DNA of 64,000 bases, taken from Candidatus Tidjanibacter gallistercoris. Its GTDB lineage: Bacteria; Bacteroidota; Bacteroidia; Bacteroidales; Rikenellaceae. Both the position numbers and the translations under genes were made by a program. Every line of letters starts with the position of its first letter. Positions within the stretch are counted from its first letter, which is position 1. The stretch covers positions 1-64,000 of the forward strand of contig DXFY01000014.1 of the NCBI GenBank assembly GCA_019114205.1. Reading direction: 5' to 3'. The notes beneath the pieces were generated by a model. The model was not told the origin of the DNA, ran no database searches, and was given only the letters and a program-made list of their open reading frames with translations. Shown here in pieces: positions 53,401 through 62,720 of this stretch.

Positions 53401-53609
53401 TCGATGGGGAAGGTCACGAGCCGTTCGACCTCCTCGGCGGCCATGCCCTGGGCTTCGGTCATGACCACCACCGTGGGTGCGTTCAGGTCGGGAAAGACGT
53501 CCACTTCCATGCGCGTGGCGGCCCATACGCCCGCAATGGCGATGAGCACCGCTGCGATAACCACTACCAGCCGGTTATCGAGCGAGAATCGGATGATTCT
53601 GTTCAACAT
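50460..53609 (-). CDS. Heavy-metal-type RND efflux permease (CusA/CzcA family)
   Basis: A 1049-residue inner-membrane pump. It opens with MLNRIIRFSLDNRLVVVIAAVLIAIAG and MEVDVFPDLNAPTVVVMTEA, typical of the HME branch of RND pumps, and has 12 helices with two large periplasmic loops. In TM4 the motif reads AIGSLVDDAIIDVENVY: one position that is Asp in CzcA (zinc/cobalt) is Ala here, as in CusA (copper/silver), while the later Asp and Glu are kept. The metal is therefore uncertain, with a copper-like TM4 favoured. It lies 12 bases after the adaptor gene and overlaps the TolC gene by 8 bases. Confidence 0.93.
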   Translation of the reverse strand: MLNRIIRFSLDNRLVVVIAAVLIAIAGVWAATRMEVDVFPDLNAPTVVVMTEAQGMAAEEVERLVTFPIETSLNGATDVRRVRSQSTTGFSVVWVEFDWDTDIYIARQIVSERLASVAEQLPPTAGQPTLGPQSSILGEMMIIGLTSDGDTTLEELRTLADWTIRPRLLSVAGVSQVAVLGGDIREYQILLSPEKMDAYGITLDEVLAAAEEMNRNSSGGVLYEYGNEYIVRGMASTTDTEQIAAGLVRMSAEGAPVTFGDIAEVRTGAKSPQLGVASVEGRPGVLITVTKQPYTSTIALTEALDATIAELGTGFPDDVQVATDIFRQSRFIDSSINNIKNSLIEGAFFVVLVLLVFLMNGRVTLISLTAMPLSLLIAVIVMRLTGHTINTMSLGGMAIAIGSLVDDAIIDVENVYKRLRENYARPKGQRENCLKVVYEASREIRVSIVNATFITIVAFVPLFFLGGMEGRMLKPLGMAFIISLLASLLVAVTLTPVMSSYMLTSDRALRRSQKEPPVTRFCKRIYGKALAWVLGHRRTVLAAVVTLFVGAAVVFSTFGSSFLPPFNEGSLTISVATMPGVSLEESDRMGRMVEEILLEIPEIQTVARKTGRAELDEHALGVNASELEAPFVLDRRSRDEFLADVRHRLGDLRGLTVEVGQPISHRIDAMLSGTKANIAIKLFGEDLNRMYALATRIGQSISDIEGIADISVEQQVERSQLKITPRREMLALYGVTMPQFNEYIATALAGQAVSQVYEGNNTFDLTVKVADDRRNTIEKIGNLLVDGNGVKVPLSYLADIESSTGPNTVSRENVKRKIVVSANVVGGDLGGAVEAIRRAVDRDIVLPEGYYVEYGGQFESQQSASRTLVFASLLAILVVFMLLFQEFKSVPLSTMIMVNLPFALVGGVASIWITSGVVSIPSIIGFISLFGISVRNGILLVSRYNQLRAEGCTMYDAVVHGSLDRLTPILMTSLTTALALIPLAVNGDVSGNEIQSPMAQVILGGLVSSTLLNGFVMPIMYMLFSSRAEKRRLRRAGGELSTDKCNQDE

Positions 53610-53621
53610 GGCCGTGCGGGA

Positions 53622-54875
53622 TTAGTGGGTGTGTCCGTGCGGTATGGCGTCCGATGCCGCGGCCATTTTCACATTGACGGCTCCGCGGACGACGATGCGC
53701 TCGCCGCCTTGCAGCCCGCGCAGGATTTCGACATCCGTGCCGTCGTCCGCACCCGGCCATACCTGTTGGCGGCGGTAGCAGTCCGCATCGAGCTGTATGT
53801 AGACGTAGTAGAGCCCCTGCTGTTCGGTCAGTGCCGAGAGGGGAACCGACACGACGTCGTCGCGTTCCCGGCCGAGCAGTACGACGTCGGCATACGTCCC
53901 GTCGGGGAAGCGTCCCGCGGCGTCGAATTCAAATACCACCGGTACGAGTGCCGAGCCTTCCGGAACGATGCGTCCGGTCGTGCAGCGCATGCCGTTCAGT
54001 TTGCTCACGCGGTAATATGCCTCCGAGGCGGGGGTGCGGAACGCGGCGTCGGTCATGCCGGAGAGCCGGTCGAAATAGCGCTGCGATACCAGCGCGCGCA
54101 GCTGCATGCGCCCCGTCCGGGCGATGGTGGCCAGCGGCTGTCCCATCTCCACGTAATCGCCCGGCGCCACCGACAGCTGTCGGACGTAGCCTGCGGCGGG
54201 AGCCTGGATGAGCGTCCCCTGCCGGTCGGATACCTTCACCGGGTCGTATTCCGCCTTGGCGCGCAGGTATTCGGCCTCGGCGGCGAGGTAGTCGCGCTGG
54301 GTCACCAGCTTGTCGGCATAGAGTGCTTCGATGCGCCGGAAATCGGCTTCGGCCTGATGGAAGGCGATGCGGGCCTTCTGCACCGCGTCGCCCGAAGCGA
54401 GTCCTCCGGAGGAGAGCCGGAACAGCCCCTGGCCGGCCTGCACGGCCGCATCGGGCAGGACGCGGCCGTCCACGAAGGTGACCACGCCCGCTATCGGTGC
54501 CGATACGACCGACAGTTCGCTTTGGGAGGCGTATATTTCGCCGCCGCAGTGCAGCGTTTCGCGGAACGGTCCGCGTTTCGCTTCCCGTACTTCGAAGTCG
54601 GTACGGGCGGCCTGCTCGGCCGGGAAAACGATTTCGTCCGGGTCTTCCGCAGCCGTTTCGTCTTCGGCGTGGAGGTGGCCGTCGTGGGTTTCGTCCGTGC
54701 CGTGGGTCGTGTCGGAGGGACAGGGCGTACCCTCCGGATGGTCGTGTACATGGCCGTCGCCGGCAGCCTGGCCGGTGGCCGTCGGCCCGTTTTCGTTTTT
54801 CGGGGCCGTGCGGCCTGCACACCCCTGCATGACGGCGAGCGCCAAGGCTGCCGTTATCAATAATATGTTTTTCAT
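53622..54875 (-). CDS. His-rich RND periplasmic adaptor lipoprotein (CusB/CzcB-like)
   Basis: A 417-residue membrane-fusion protein. The lipobox is LAVMQGCAG. The N-terminal ~75 residues after it are rich in His, Asp and Glu (GHVHDHPEG, THDGHLHAED), and the C-terminus ends HGHTH; both could bind metal ions. The adaptor core is visible: barrel-sandwich strands SELSVVSAPIAGVVTFVDGRVLPDAAVQAGQGLFRL, a helical hairpin FHQAEADFRRIEALYADKLVTQRDYLAAEAEYLRAK, and LIQAPAAGYVRQLSVAPGDYVEMGQPLATIA. It links the pump to the TolC duct. The gene is second in the operon. Confidence 0.92.
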   Translation of the reverse strand: MKNILLITAALALAVMQGCAGRTAPKNENGPTATGQAAGDGHVHDHPEGTPCPSDTTHGTDETHDGHLHAEDETAAEDPDEIVFPAEQAARTDFEVREAKRGPFRETLHCGGEIYASQSELSVVSAPIAGVVTFVDGRVLPDAAVQAGQGLFRLSSGGLASGDAVQKARIAFHQAEADFRRIEALYADKLVTQRDYLAAEAEYLRAKAEYDPVKVSDRQGTLIQAPAAGYVRQLSVAPGDYVEMGQPLATIARTGRMQLRALVSQRYFDRLSGMTDAAFRTPASEAYYRVSKLNGMRCTTGRIVPEGSALVPVVFEFDAAGRFPDGTYADVVLLGRERDDVVSVPLSALTEQQGLYYVYIQLDADCYRRQQVWPGADDGTDVEILRGLQGGERIVVRGAVNVKMAAASDAIPHGHTH

Positions 54876-54968
54876 CGGGATTAAGACTTTATGCGGGGCC
54901 CGTGCGGGGGCCCGTGAATGAATGATGCGCGTGTGCCGTCCGCCCGTTCGGGTCTGCGGCAGGATGTA

Positions 54969-55415
54969 TCAGCACATAAAGTCGGGAGCGCGGCAGGGGA
55001 GCGCGTCCGTAAGATATATCCGGATGTAGGGTTCCGCGTCGGAATGCCGGCCGTAACCGTGGAATGCGGTTTTCGTCCGGTTGTGCGTTACGAAAGTCTC
55101 GAAATCCGCGGTACAGGCAGCGCAGCCGCAATCGGGCGCATGGTCGGCGGCAGGCTCTTCGATACCGTCTTCTTCCTGTTGGGGCTGTGCTACGGTGATG
55201 CCGTGCGAAAGACACGAGGCATAGGGCTGCGTATGGTGCGCATTGCTGCCCGTGCAGATGCTGCCGCACGGGTTGGTCTTATAAAGGTGCGCATAATTCA
55301 GACATACGGCGGTCGCCGCGGCGTGGTGATGGTGCGGGATAAGCGCCACTGCCTGCATCAGCACGCAGAGCAAAAGCACCGTTTTTGCAAAGCAACTGTT
55401 TCCCAAACGCCTCAT
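54969..55415 (-). CDS. Small His/Cys-rich exported protein heading the efflux operon (DUF6769-like)
   Basis: A 148-residue protein with a signal or anchor helix (FAKTVLLLCVLMQAVALIP) followed at once by HHHH. The mature part has many Cys and His (CLNYAHLY, CGSICTGSNAHH, CGCAAC) and ends with Cys. Proteins of this type, annotated DUF6769 in Bacteroidales, often precede heavy-metal RND genes; a metal-chaperone or sensor role is plausible but not shown. The start at 55415 (MRRLGN) is chosen over a TTG at 55424. A -7 box (TATTTTTG at 55422-55429, minus) ends just 6 bases before the ATG. The adaptor gene is 93 bases downstream. Confidence 0.75.
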   Translation of the reverse strand: MRRLGNSCFAKTVLLLCVLMQAVALIPHHHHAAATAVCLNYAHLYKTNPCGSICTGSNAHHTQPYASCLSHGITVAQPQQEEDGIEEPAADHAPDCGCAACTADFETFVTHNRTKTAFHGYGRHSDAEPYIRIYLTDALPCRAPDFMC

Positions 55416-56085
55416 ACTCCGCAAAAATAATTCTTTTTTCTAAATTCCGGAACGGCGGAAGCATTTTGTACGCAAAAGAGGCACGGGCGGCCTTGCGGCG
55501 TACCGTTCATGTCGGGCGGGGCGGCGGTCGGCACAGTGGGAACAGGGCGGGGAAGAGGAGAACGGAGGAAATGTATCGGAGGACAGGCCGTGCGGCATGG
55601 GGAGGTTTGCTGTCGGACGGCTTGTATGCTGCCGGCGGGCGCGTCGTGTATCGGGTACGTCGGGCGCGTTGTGCGTCGGGTGTCGGGGCGGAACCGTTTA
55701 CGTATCCTCGCGTATCTTGCGGTCAGTGTACCCGGTGCGGGAATGCGCATCGGGGAGCGGACGGTGTCGCGGTCGATACGTTTTCGTCGGTCTCCGGTTC
55801 GGAACGGTGCGTGGGCGATACGATTCGGTTCGGCGACGAGGGCAGGCAAAAAGTTCTGTCGGCCGGTCGTCATCGGTTGCTTCCCGCCGGAGTGCGTGCG
55901 GTGGCTGCCCGAATCGGGGAATACCTGCCGGGCAACAGGACGGTATCCGTCATACCGTTTCTGTCCTGTCCGCGGCGGTCGGCGGGAGAGGGATGTAAAA
56001 AACCCGCTCCGAACATCGGAGCGGGTTTTCTTGGTACCGGATGTACGTCCGCCGTGCGGCAGACGGTAATGCGTATTGCGGCGTG
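55416..56085. other. Gap between gap and the metal-efflux operon
   Basis: It holds the efflux-operon -7 box at 55422-55429 and the gap terminator at 55996-56030. Between about 55460 and 55990 I see no gene. Confidence 0.55.
55996..56030 (-). terminator. Terminator of gap (works on both strands)
   Basis: AAACCCGCTCCGA (56000-56012) pairs with TCGGAGCGGGTTT (56016-56028) around a 3-base loop, flanked by A and T runs on either side. It is 56 bases after the gap stop. Confidence 0.93.
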
Positions 56086-57618
<1,533 letters not shown>

Positions 57619-59664
57619 ATGAGTCGTTTTTTCATTTCGAAGATGTGCTGCATCGTCGCGGCGCTGTGGCTGTCGGCATGCACCGAAAGTACCCCGCAGG
57701 ATGTACCGCAGCCCACTCCGCCCTCTGCCCAGACCCTCGACATCGATGCGGGCGCCGATGCGGATTATACGGGGGCCGCTTCGGCATCCGAATTGGAACT
57801 GTTCATCGTTTCGGAATCCGACTGGCAGCTGACCGTATCCGATACGAGGGCTGCAGTCGATTGGATTACCCCCTCGGCTACCAGCGGTAAGGCCGGAAAA
57901 AGTTCGGTTACGCTCGCCGTCTCGGAAAACATGTCGCAGGATGACCGGGTGGCCAGCATACAGTTGGCCAACAGCGTTTCGGACATGACGTTCACCTATA
58001 CCCAACGACATTACGACCCGGCGAATCTGACGCTTTCCATAGACGAGCTGGAGGTCGGCAGCGAGGCGGTCAGTCAGACATTCACGCTCGAATCGGCGCT
58101 GGACTGGACGCTGGCCAGCAGCGATGAAAGTTTCTGTACGGTATCACCCATTCGCGGTGAGGCGGGAGAACATACGGTCACCGTTTCCATTACGGGCAAT
58201 ACTTCGACCGACCGGGAACGGACGGCGACTCTGACTGCGCGGTCGGGTTACGAGACGGCGACCGTAACGGTTACGCAGGAGCGCAGAAAACCGGAACTGA
58301 ATATCGACCGGGGGATTGAGACGCTCGACGACCTGTGCCGTTTCCGCGATGCCGTGAATGCCGGCGAAAGCCTTGCCGAGTGGAAATACAACGGCGAAAT
58401 CAATCTGCTGGCGGATATCGACCTGTCGTATATAGACGAATGGCAGGGTATCGGCACCCCCGACAATCCCTTTACGGATACGTTCAACGGCAACGGTTTT
58501 TCGGTCAAGAACATGAAGATAACTACCGGTGACGATACCGGATTCTTCGGGACGTGCGAAGGCGGAACCATCAAAAATTTGGTGCTCGAAGATGCTTACA
58601 GCAATCTATGCGGCATCTGCGGCACGTGCGCTCCTACTCAGTATCCTGTGAAAATCATCAACTGCACCGTATCCGGATACGTGAAAGAAGCGCCTTTCGG
58701 GTGGTGTGGCTCGGAAAACGGCAGCGGGCAAACCGTTCAGATAACGGACTGTACCAACAGGGCGCTGACGACGTATCCGATTTGCGGTGGAAGCGCAGCG
58801 GTATCCTCGTGCGCCAACGAAGGAGTATATTGTTATCCATATAATCTCGATTACGAGTTCACGGACGATGGCTATAAAATCGATGAGGAGTTGTTCGATA
58901 CGATAACGGAACTCGGAATATTTTCCGTGGAGGATTTCGTCGATTACGTGCATACTTCGCTGGAAGATTTGTACATTTCTGTGACAGGAGATTATTCAAA
59001 CAAAAGTTTTAATTGGAACGTCAATGATAATTTTGTAAAACTCGCCGCCGAGTCGCAGTCGCTCGAAGAATTACGGGTATCTTTTAATGAACGCTCGGTC
59101 TATACAACAGCGGCAGCACAACTGGAGCGTTTGTCCGAACTTATCGACCTGTGCGAGCATATCAAGTTGTTGGAATGCGATTTAGGTAATGAGTTTTACA
59201 GTGGGGGGGCTCCACGCCTTTATCTCCGTAATGCAAAACCGGAACTGGAAACACTGATTGTTCGGAGCAGTCGCTATGGGTCTTATTTCAGCATCGCGCT
59301 TTCTGCCGATGAAATGTTTCCTGCATTGAAAAGAATCGAATACGACGGTTACTACTATAGCACTCTTATCCCTTCCGTATGCAAGGAACTGGTGCTTTCC
59401 TGCCGCGATTCATACTTGATTATCGAACATGCACAGTTGGAATATATCGAAGTCAGCAACACCGATTTGATGCGCCTCGATGTCAGCAAAACGAACCTGG
59501 GCGAGAGTACGTACCGGTATCCGTTGAAGTGTGCTGGCTGCGGTTCGTACAACAAGGAACCGCTGACTTTAGTATTGAAAAAGGGCTGGAATATAAACGG
59601 TATCAACCAGAACGTCAATTATGGTTGTATCGATTCCGACACGGTCATCGAATACGCGGATTGA
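57619..59664 (+). CDS. Surface lipoprotein with two BACON domains, a GLUG-type segment and an LRR-like C-terminus
   Basis: A 681-residue protein from the ATG at 57619 (MSRFFISKMCC). The signal ends at a lipobox (LWLSAC, Cys22). Two BACON repeats follow (about 35-130 and 135-220; each with a Trp, SWP/SES motifs and a closing TYTQRH or VTVTQE strand). Next is a GLUG/pectin-lyase-like segment (LLADIDLSYIDEWQGIGTPDNPFTDTFNGNGFSVKNM, about 265-300) that is Cys-rich. The last ~250 residues have leucine/isoleucine ladders (LRLYLRNAKPELETLIV, LEYIEVSNTDLMRLDVS) resembling leucine-rich repeats. It is probably exposed on the cell surface and binds glycan or host protein; the ligand is unknown. The C-terminal half is lower in GC. 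Confidence 0.8.
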   Translation: MSRFFISKMCCIVAALWLSACTESTPQDVPQPTPPSAQTLDIDAGADADYTGAASASELELFIVSESDWQLTVSDTRAAVDWITPSATSGKAGKSSVTLAVSENMSQDDRVASIQLANSVSDMTFTYTQRHYDPANLTLSIDELEVGSEAVSQTFTLESALDWTLASSDESFCTVSPIRGEAGEHTVTVSITGNTSTDRERTATLTARSGYETATVTVTQERRKPELNIDRGIETLDDLCRFRDAVNAGESLAEWKYNGEINLLADIDLSYIDEWQGIGTPDNPFTDTFNGNGFSVKNMKITTGDDTGFFGTCEGGTIKNLVLEDAYSNLCGICGTCAPTQYPVKIINCTVSGYVKEAPFGWCGSENGSGQTVQITDCTNRALTTYPICGGSAAVSSCANEGVYCYPYNLDYEFTDDGYKIDEELFDTITELGIFSVEDFVDYVHTSLEDLYISVTGDYSNKSFNWNVNDNFVKLAAESQSLEELRVSFNERSVYTTAAAQLERLSELIDLCEHIKLLECDLGNEFYSGGAPRLYLRNAKPELETLIVRSSRYGSYFSIALSADEMFPALKRIEYDGYYYSTLIPSVCKELVLSCRDSYLIIEHAQLEYIEVSNTDLMRLDVSKTNLGESTYRYPLKCAGCGSYNKEPLTLVLKKGWNINGINQNVNYGCIDSDTVIEYAD

Positions 59665-59710
59665 TGTCCGGCGTCTGCTGCCTGCACGGGGAACCCGACG
59701 ATAACGGAAA

Positions 59711-60469
59711 CTAAGCGTCCATCATCCCTCTGGCCCGTTTGGCCATTGCCGAGGTGAAGACGAAATCGTTGAGTTCCCTGTTGTCGGCATGCAGCATGTC
59801 GTCTCTGGTTCCTTCCCACCACTTGCGTCCTTCGTTGATGAATACGATTTTTTCGCCGATTTCCATGACCGAATTCATATCGTGGGTATTGACGATGGTG
59901 GTGATGCCGTACTCCTTGGTGATGTCGTATATCAGCCGGTCGATGACGTTGGAAGTGACCGGGTCGAGTCCCGAATTGGGTTCGTCGCAGAACAGGTACC
60001 GCGGATTCATCACGATGGCGCGTGCGATGGCCACCCGCTTAATCATGCCGCCGCTCAGCTCGGCGGGGTAGAGCTTTTCGGCCCCTTCGAGGTTCACCCG
60101 CCGCAGGCAGAACGCCGCGCGCTCCCGTTTCTCGGCCGCACTCTGTCCGGTGAACATGTCCAGCGGGAAGCGCACGTTCTCCTCCACGGTGGAGGAGTCG
60201 AGCAGGGCGCCGCCCTGGAATATCATCCCCACGTCGCGGCGGATGGCTTTCCGCTGCCGGAAATCGAGCGAGGTGAAGAGCGTGTCGCCGTAGTATATCT
60301 CCCCTTCGTCTACCGCATACAGTCCCGCGATGCTTTTGAGCAGCACCGTCTTGCCGGAACCGCTGCGGCCGATAATCATGTTGATTTCGCCGGGCAGGAA
60401 GGTCGCCGAGATATCTTCGAGCACCTGTTTCCCGTCGAAGGATTTGCATATGTGTTCGCAGCGTATCAC
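59711..60469 (-). CDS. mlaF: Mla-type lipid ABC transporter, ATP-binding protein
   Basis: A 252-residue ABC ATPase. The GTG at 60469 is chosen because it overlaps the stop of the permease gene (GTGA) and starts the domain (VIRCEHICKSFDGKQVL). Walker A is GRSGSGKT (about 35), the signature is LSGGMIKRVAIARAI, and Walker B is YLFCDEPNSGLDP, followed by the H-loop NTHDM. The EPNSGLDP form and a permease of the MlaE type mark it as MlaF, which energises phospholipid traffic between the membranes. An MlaD-type substrate protein is not present in the window. Confidence 0.92.
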   Translation of the reverse strand: MIRCEHICKSFDGKQVLEDISATFLPGEINMIIGRSGSGKTVLLKSIAGLYAVDEGEIYYGDTLFTSLDFRQRKAIRRDVGMIFQGGALLDSSTVEENVRFPLDMFTGQSAAEKRERAAFCLRRVNLEGAEKLYPAELSGGMIKRVAIARAIVMNPRYLFCDEPNSGLDPVTSNVIDRLIYDITKEYGITTIVNTHDMNSVMEIGEKIVFINEGRKWWEGTRDDMLHADNRELNDFVFTSAMAKRARGMMDA

Positions 60470-61206
60470 AGATAGGAGATTTGGGTGATTACGAGGTCCA
60501 TCATCAGGATGACCGCCGAACTGACCACCACCGCCTTGGTGCTCGCACGGCCCACTTCGAGCGAATTGCCCTTGGCGTAATAGCCGTAGAATCCGGAGAT
60601 GGAAGTGATGACGAAAGCGTATACAATCATCTTTATGAGGGCGTACACGATGGAGAAGAGTTTGAAATCCATCTGGATGCCCGTGATGTAGGTGTCGGGA
60701 ATGACGATACCCGTGGCGATGGTGATGACGTATCCTCCGATGAGTCCCACGACGATGCTCAGGATGGCGAGCAGCGGGAAGAAGATGACCGTGGCGATGA
60801 TTTTCGGGAGTATCAGGTAGCTTGCCGAATTGACGCCCATGATTTCGAGCGCGTCGATTTGTTCGGTGATGCGCATGGTGCCGATTTCGGACGCGATGCT
60901 CGACCCCACGCGGCCGGCGAGGATGAGCGCCACAACCGTGGAGCTGAATTCGAGAATCATCACCTCGCGGGTGGCATAGCCCATGAGTTCGCGGGGGATG
61001 AACGGCGATTCGAAGTTGATGCACATCTGGAGCATGAGTACCGCTCCCATGAAGACCGAGACGAGCGATACGATGCCGATGGAGTTGAGGCCGAGCGTCT
61101 CCATTTCGGCAATCACCCTGCGGCGATAGACCGTCCGTCGTTCGGGCCGGGAGAACACCTTGCCCATGAGTATGACGTAACGTCCTATGAGGCTGAAAAT
61201 ATTCAT
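60466..61206 (-). CDS. mlaE: Mla-type lipid ABC transporter, permease
   Basis: A 246-residue membrane protein of the MlaE family. The core reads IGIVSLVSVFMGAVLMLQMCINFESPFIPREL, then REVMILEFSSTVVALILAGRVGSSIASEIGTMRITEQIDALEIMGVNSASYLILPKII, which is the family signature, and a C-terminal GYYAKGNSLEVGRASTKAVVVSSAVILMMDLV. With MlaF it moves phospholipids across or out of the inner membrane to keep the outer membrane asymmetric. It overlaps mlaF by 4 bases, and the DUF4834 gene lies 15 bases upstream. Confidence 0.94.
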   Translation of the reverse strand: MNIFSLIGRYVILMGKVFSRPERRTVYRRRVIAEMETLGLNSIGIVSLVSVFMGAVLMLQMCINFESPFIPRELMGYATREVMILEFSSTVVALILAGRVGSSIASEIGTMRITEQIDALEIMGVNSASYLILPKIIATVIFFPLLAILSIVVGLIGGYVITIATGIVIPDTYITGIQMDFKLFSIVYALIKMIVYAFVITSISGFYGYYAKGNSLEVGRASTKAVVVSSAVILMMDLVITQISYL

Positions 61207-61221
61207 ACCGGCGTGCTGTGG

Positions 61222-61593
61222 TTATTCCGTGCGGCTTTCCGACCGTTCTTCGCGGATTTCCTCGTATTCGACGTAGTCGCCCACTTCGCTGCTGACGACC
61301 TTGTGCGAGGAAGTCTCGGTGTGCTGCACGGTGACTTCGCCGTCCTTTTTTCGCTGTGTGCGGGTGCGGGGACTGCCCCAGGTGTACGTGCGGAAAGTCT
61401 CCCCTCCCGCCTCCATTTCCCTGCGCAGGCGGTTCATCCGGTAACGGAATACCAAGATGCCTATCAATATCAGTGCGAGGAATCCCATGATGATGTAGAA
61501 GGCCACGCTGAGTACATCGCCGATTGAGACGAGTCCGAAAAGTATCAGTACGACCAGTATGATAAGTATGTATGTTCCTATTCCGGCTCTCAT
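61222..61593 (-). CDS. DUF4834-family membrane protein
   Basis: A 123-residue protein from the ATG at 61593 (MRAGIGTYILIIL); the frame is open 14 codons further. Two adjacent membrane helices (YILIILVVLILFGLVS and VAFYIIMGFLALILIGILVFRY) are followed by a charged cytosolic tail with RRE, a WGSPRTRTQRKK basic patch and an acidic end. This matches the DUF4834 family, restricted to Bacteroidetes, whose function is unknown. It lies 15 bases before mlaE on the same strand, which suggests co-expression. A -7 box (TATCTTTG at 61653-61660, minus) lies about 60 bases upstream. Confidence 0.82.
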   Translation of the reverse strand: MRAGIGTYILIILVVLILFGLVSIGDVLSVAFYIIMGFLALILIGILVFRYRMNRLRREMEAGGETFRTYTWGSPRTRTQRKKDGEVTVQHTETSSHKVVSSEVGDYVEYEEIREERSESRTE

Positions 61594-61811
61594 ATAAGAC
61601 AGTGCATTTCGTTGTCGGACATGTGCCGGCGGCATCCCGCCGACCGATTATACAAAGATAACTCTTTTTTGCCGAAAATATTATTGTCCTTTTTCTATTT
61701 AAAATCCGTTGCGCATATTTTGTGCCCGACTGTTTCCGTTTGGTAACAATTTTGTATCTTCGGGCGGTGAAACATCGTTTCGAATCGTTGAATCAGTAAA
61801 AGACCAGGATT

Positions 61812-61976
61812 ATGAAAAAGTACATTTGTAACGTATGCGGATACATATACGACCCGGCGGTCGGCGACCCCGACGGCGGCGTGGCACCCGGAACGGCTTT
61901 CGAGGATATTCCCGATGACTGGGTATGTCCGCTCTGCGGCGTGGGCAAGGACGATTTCTCTCCGGTGGAGGATTAG
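61812..61976 (+). CDS. Rubredoxin
   Basis: A 54-residue electron carrier. It reads [23 protein letters not shown] with [11 protein letters not shown] near the end; the four iron ligands are Cys6, Cys9, Cys39 and Cys42. Conserved aromatic core residues (Tyr4, Tyr11, Tyr13, Trp37) and the length match classical rubredoxins. In anaerobic Bacteroidales it serves oxygen or peroxide detoxification pathways together with rubrerythrin or flavodiiron proteins; no such partner gene is adjacent. It is a single gene followed by an 18-bp stem terminator. Confidence 0.96.
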   Translation: MKKYICNVCGYIYDPAVGDPDGGVAPGTAFEDIPDDWVCPLCGVGKDDFSPVED

Positions 61977-61994
61977 CCGCATATATACGGACAC

Positions 61995-62036
61995 AACGAA
62001 ATAGGGAGCGACCGAAGTCGCTCCCTATTTCGTTTT
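61995..62036. terminator. Strong bidirectional terminator
   Basis: A perfect 18-bp stem (61995-62012 with 62017-62034) and a CGAA tetraloop, followed by TT-C on the plus strand. It closes the rubredoxin gene and could also stop the minus-strand transcript ending at 62166. Confidence 0.95.
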
Positions 62037-62165
62037 CGCATTCGTCCCTGTCGCGGGGAGGCGGAGTCTGCGGGGCCGGGACGGTCGCTCCCTTTACGGA
62101 GCGGCGCTTCAGCTGCGGGGCTCCTCGTAAGGATATGCAGGGAGGCGTTCTTCCGGCAGGCGGCC

Positions 62166-62633
62166 CTATCGGATTCTGTCGAGCGACTTCAGCAGCAGGA
62201 TATCTTTGCGGATGCCGCGCAGGGCAAGGTAGTCGAATACTATCGAAACGGGAGGAAAGAAGGCCGCGGCCGACAGCTTCCATGCCGAGACGGGAAAGTC
62301 CGCAAGGCTTCTCGCACCGCCCCAGACATAGTATACTTCGAAGAGCAGCACGCCGGCGAGCAGCACCATTTCCACCACGCACAGCCGGAACTGGAGCAGG
62401 CGTTTTTTGTAGAGGAAGATGGCGACGAGCGGCAGCAGCGCGGCAGCGATGACCGTGGCGGTGAGTCCGTAGGCGTGCAGCACGGGAGTACCGTCGGCTG
62501 TGTCGATGAAACCGAATGCCGTGAGGCGCATCTCTTCCGTGCCGCCGAGGAACGTGCCTGCCGGCAGGAGCAGCATGAGGCCCGTCAGAATGGTGACGAG
62601 CAGCAGGTAAAGCGTTTGTATCCGTTGTATCAT
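62166..62633 (-). CDS. DUF4293-family membrane protein
   Basis: A 155-residue protein with four helices: MIQRIQTLYLLLVTILTGLMLLLPAG, LTATVIAAALLPLVAIFLY, RLCVVEMVLLAGVLLFEVYYVW, and AAAFFPPVSIVFDYLALRGI. The opening MIQRIQTLYLLL and the ending RGIRKDILLLKSLDRIR are the hallmarks of the DUF4293 family of Bacteroidetes. Its function is unknown. It lies 87 bases after the glycosyltransferase gene on the same strand and is the last gene before the bidirectional terminator. Confidence 0.9.
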   Translation of the reverse strand: MIQRIQTLYLLLVTILTGLMLLLPAGTFLGGTEEMRLTAFGFIDTADGTPVLHAYGLTATVIAAALLPLVAIFLYKKRLLQFRLCVVEMVLLAGVLLFEVYYVWGGARSLADFPVSAWKLSAAAFFPPVSIVFDYLALRGIRKDILLLKSLDRIR

Positions 62634-62720
62634 GTCCGTTTGTTTTTGTTTCGTTCTTTTGCAGGCCTTCCTTTCGGGGCCGTTCGCCGTTCTCCGCTTC
62701 TGCCGGATGCTGCGGCAGGC

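Noticed and set aside
52002-54863. A 953-codon plus-strand frame antisense to the efflux pump and adaptor
   Set aside because: It is the mirror of strongly biased codons in the real minus-strand genes; the product has no domain pattern.
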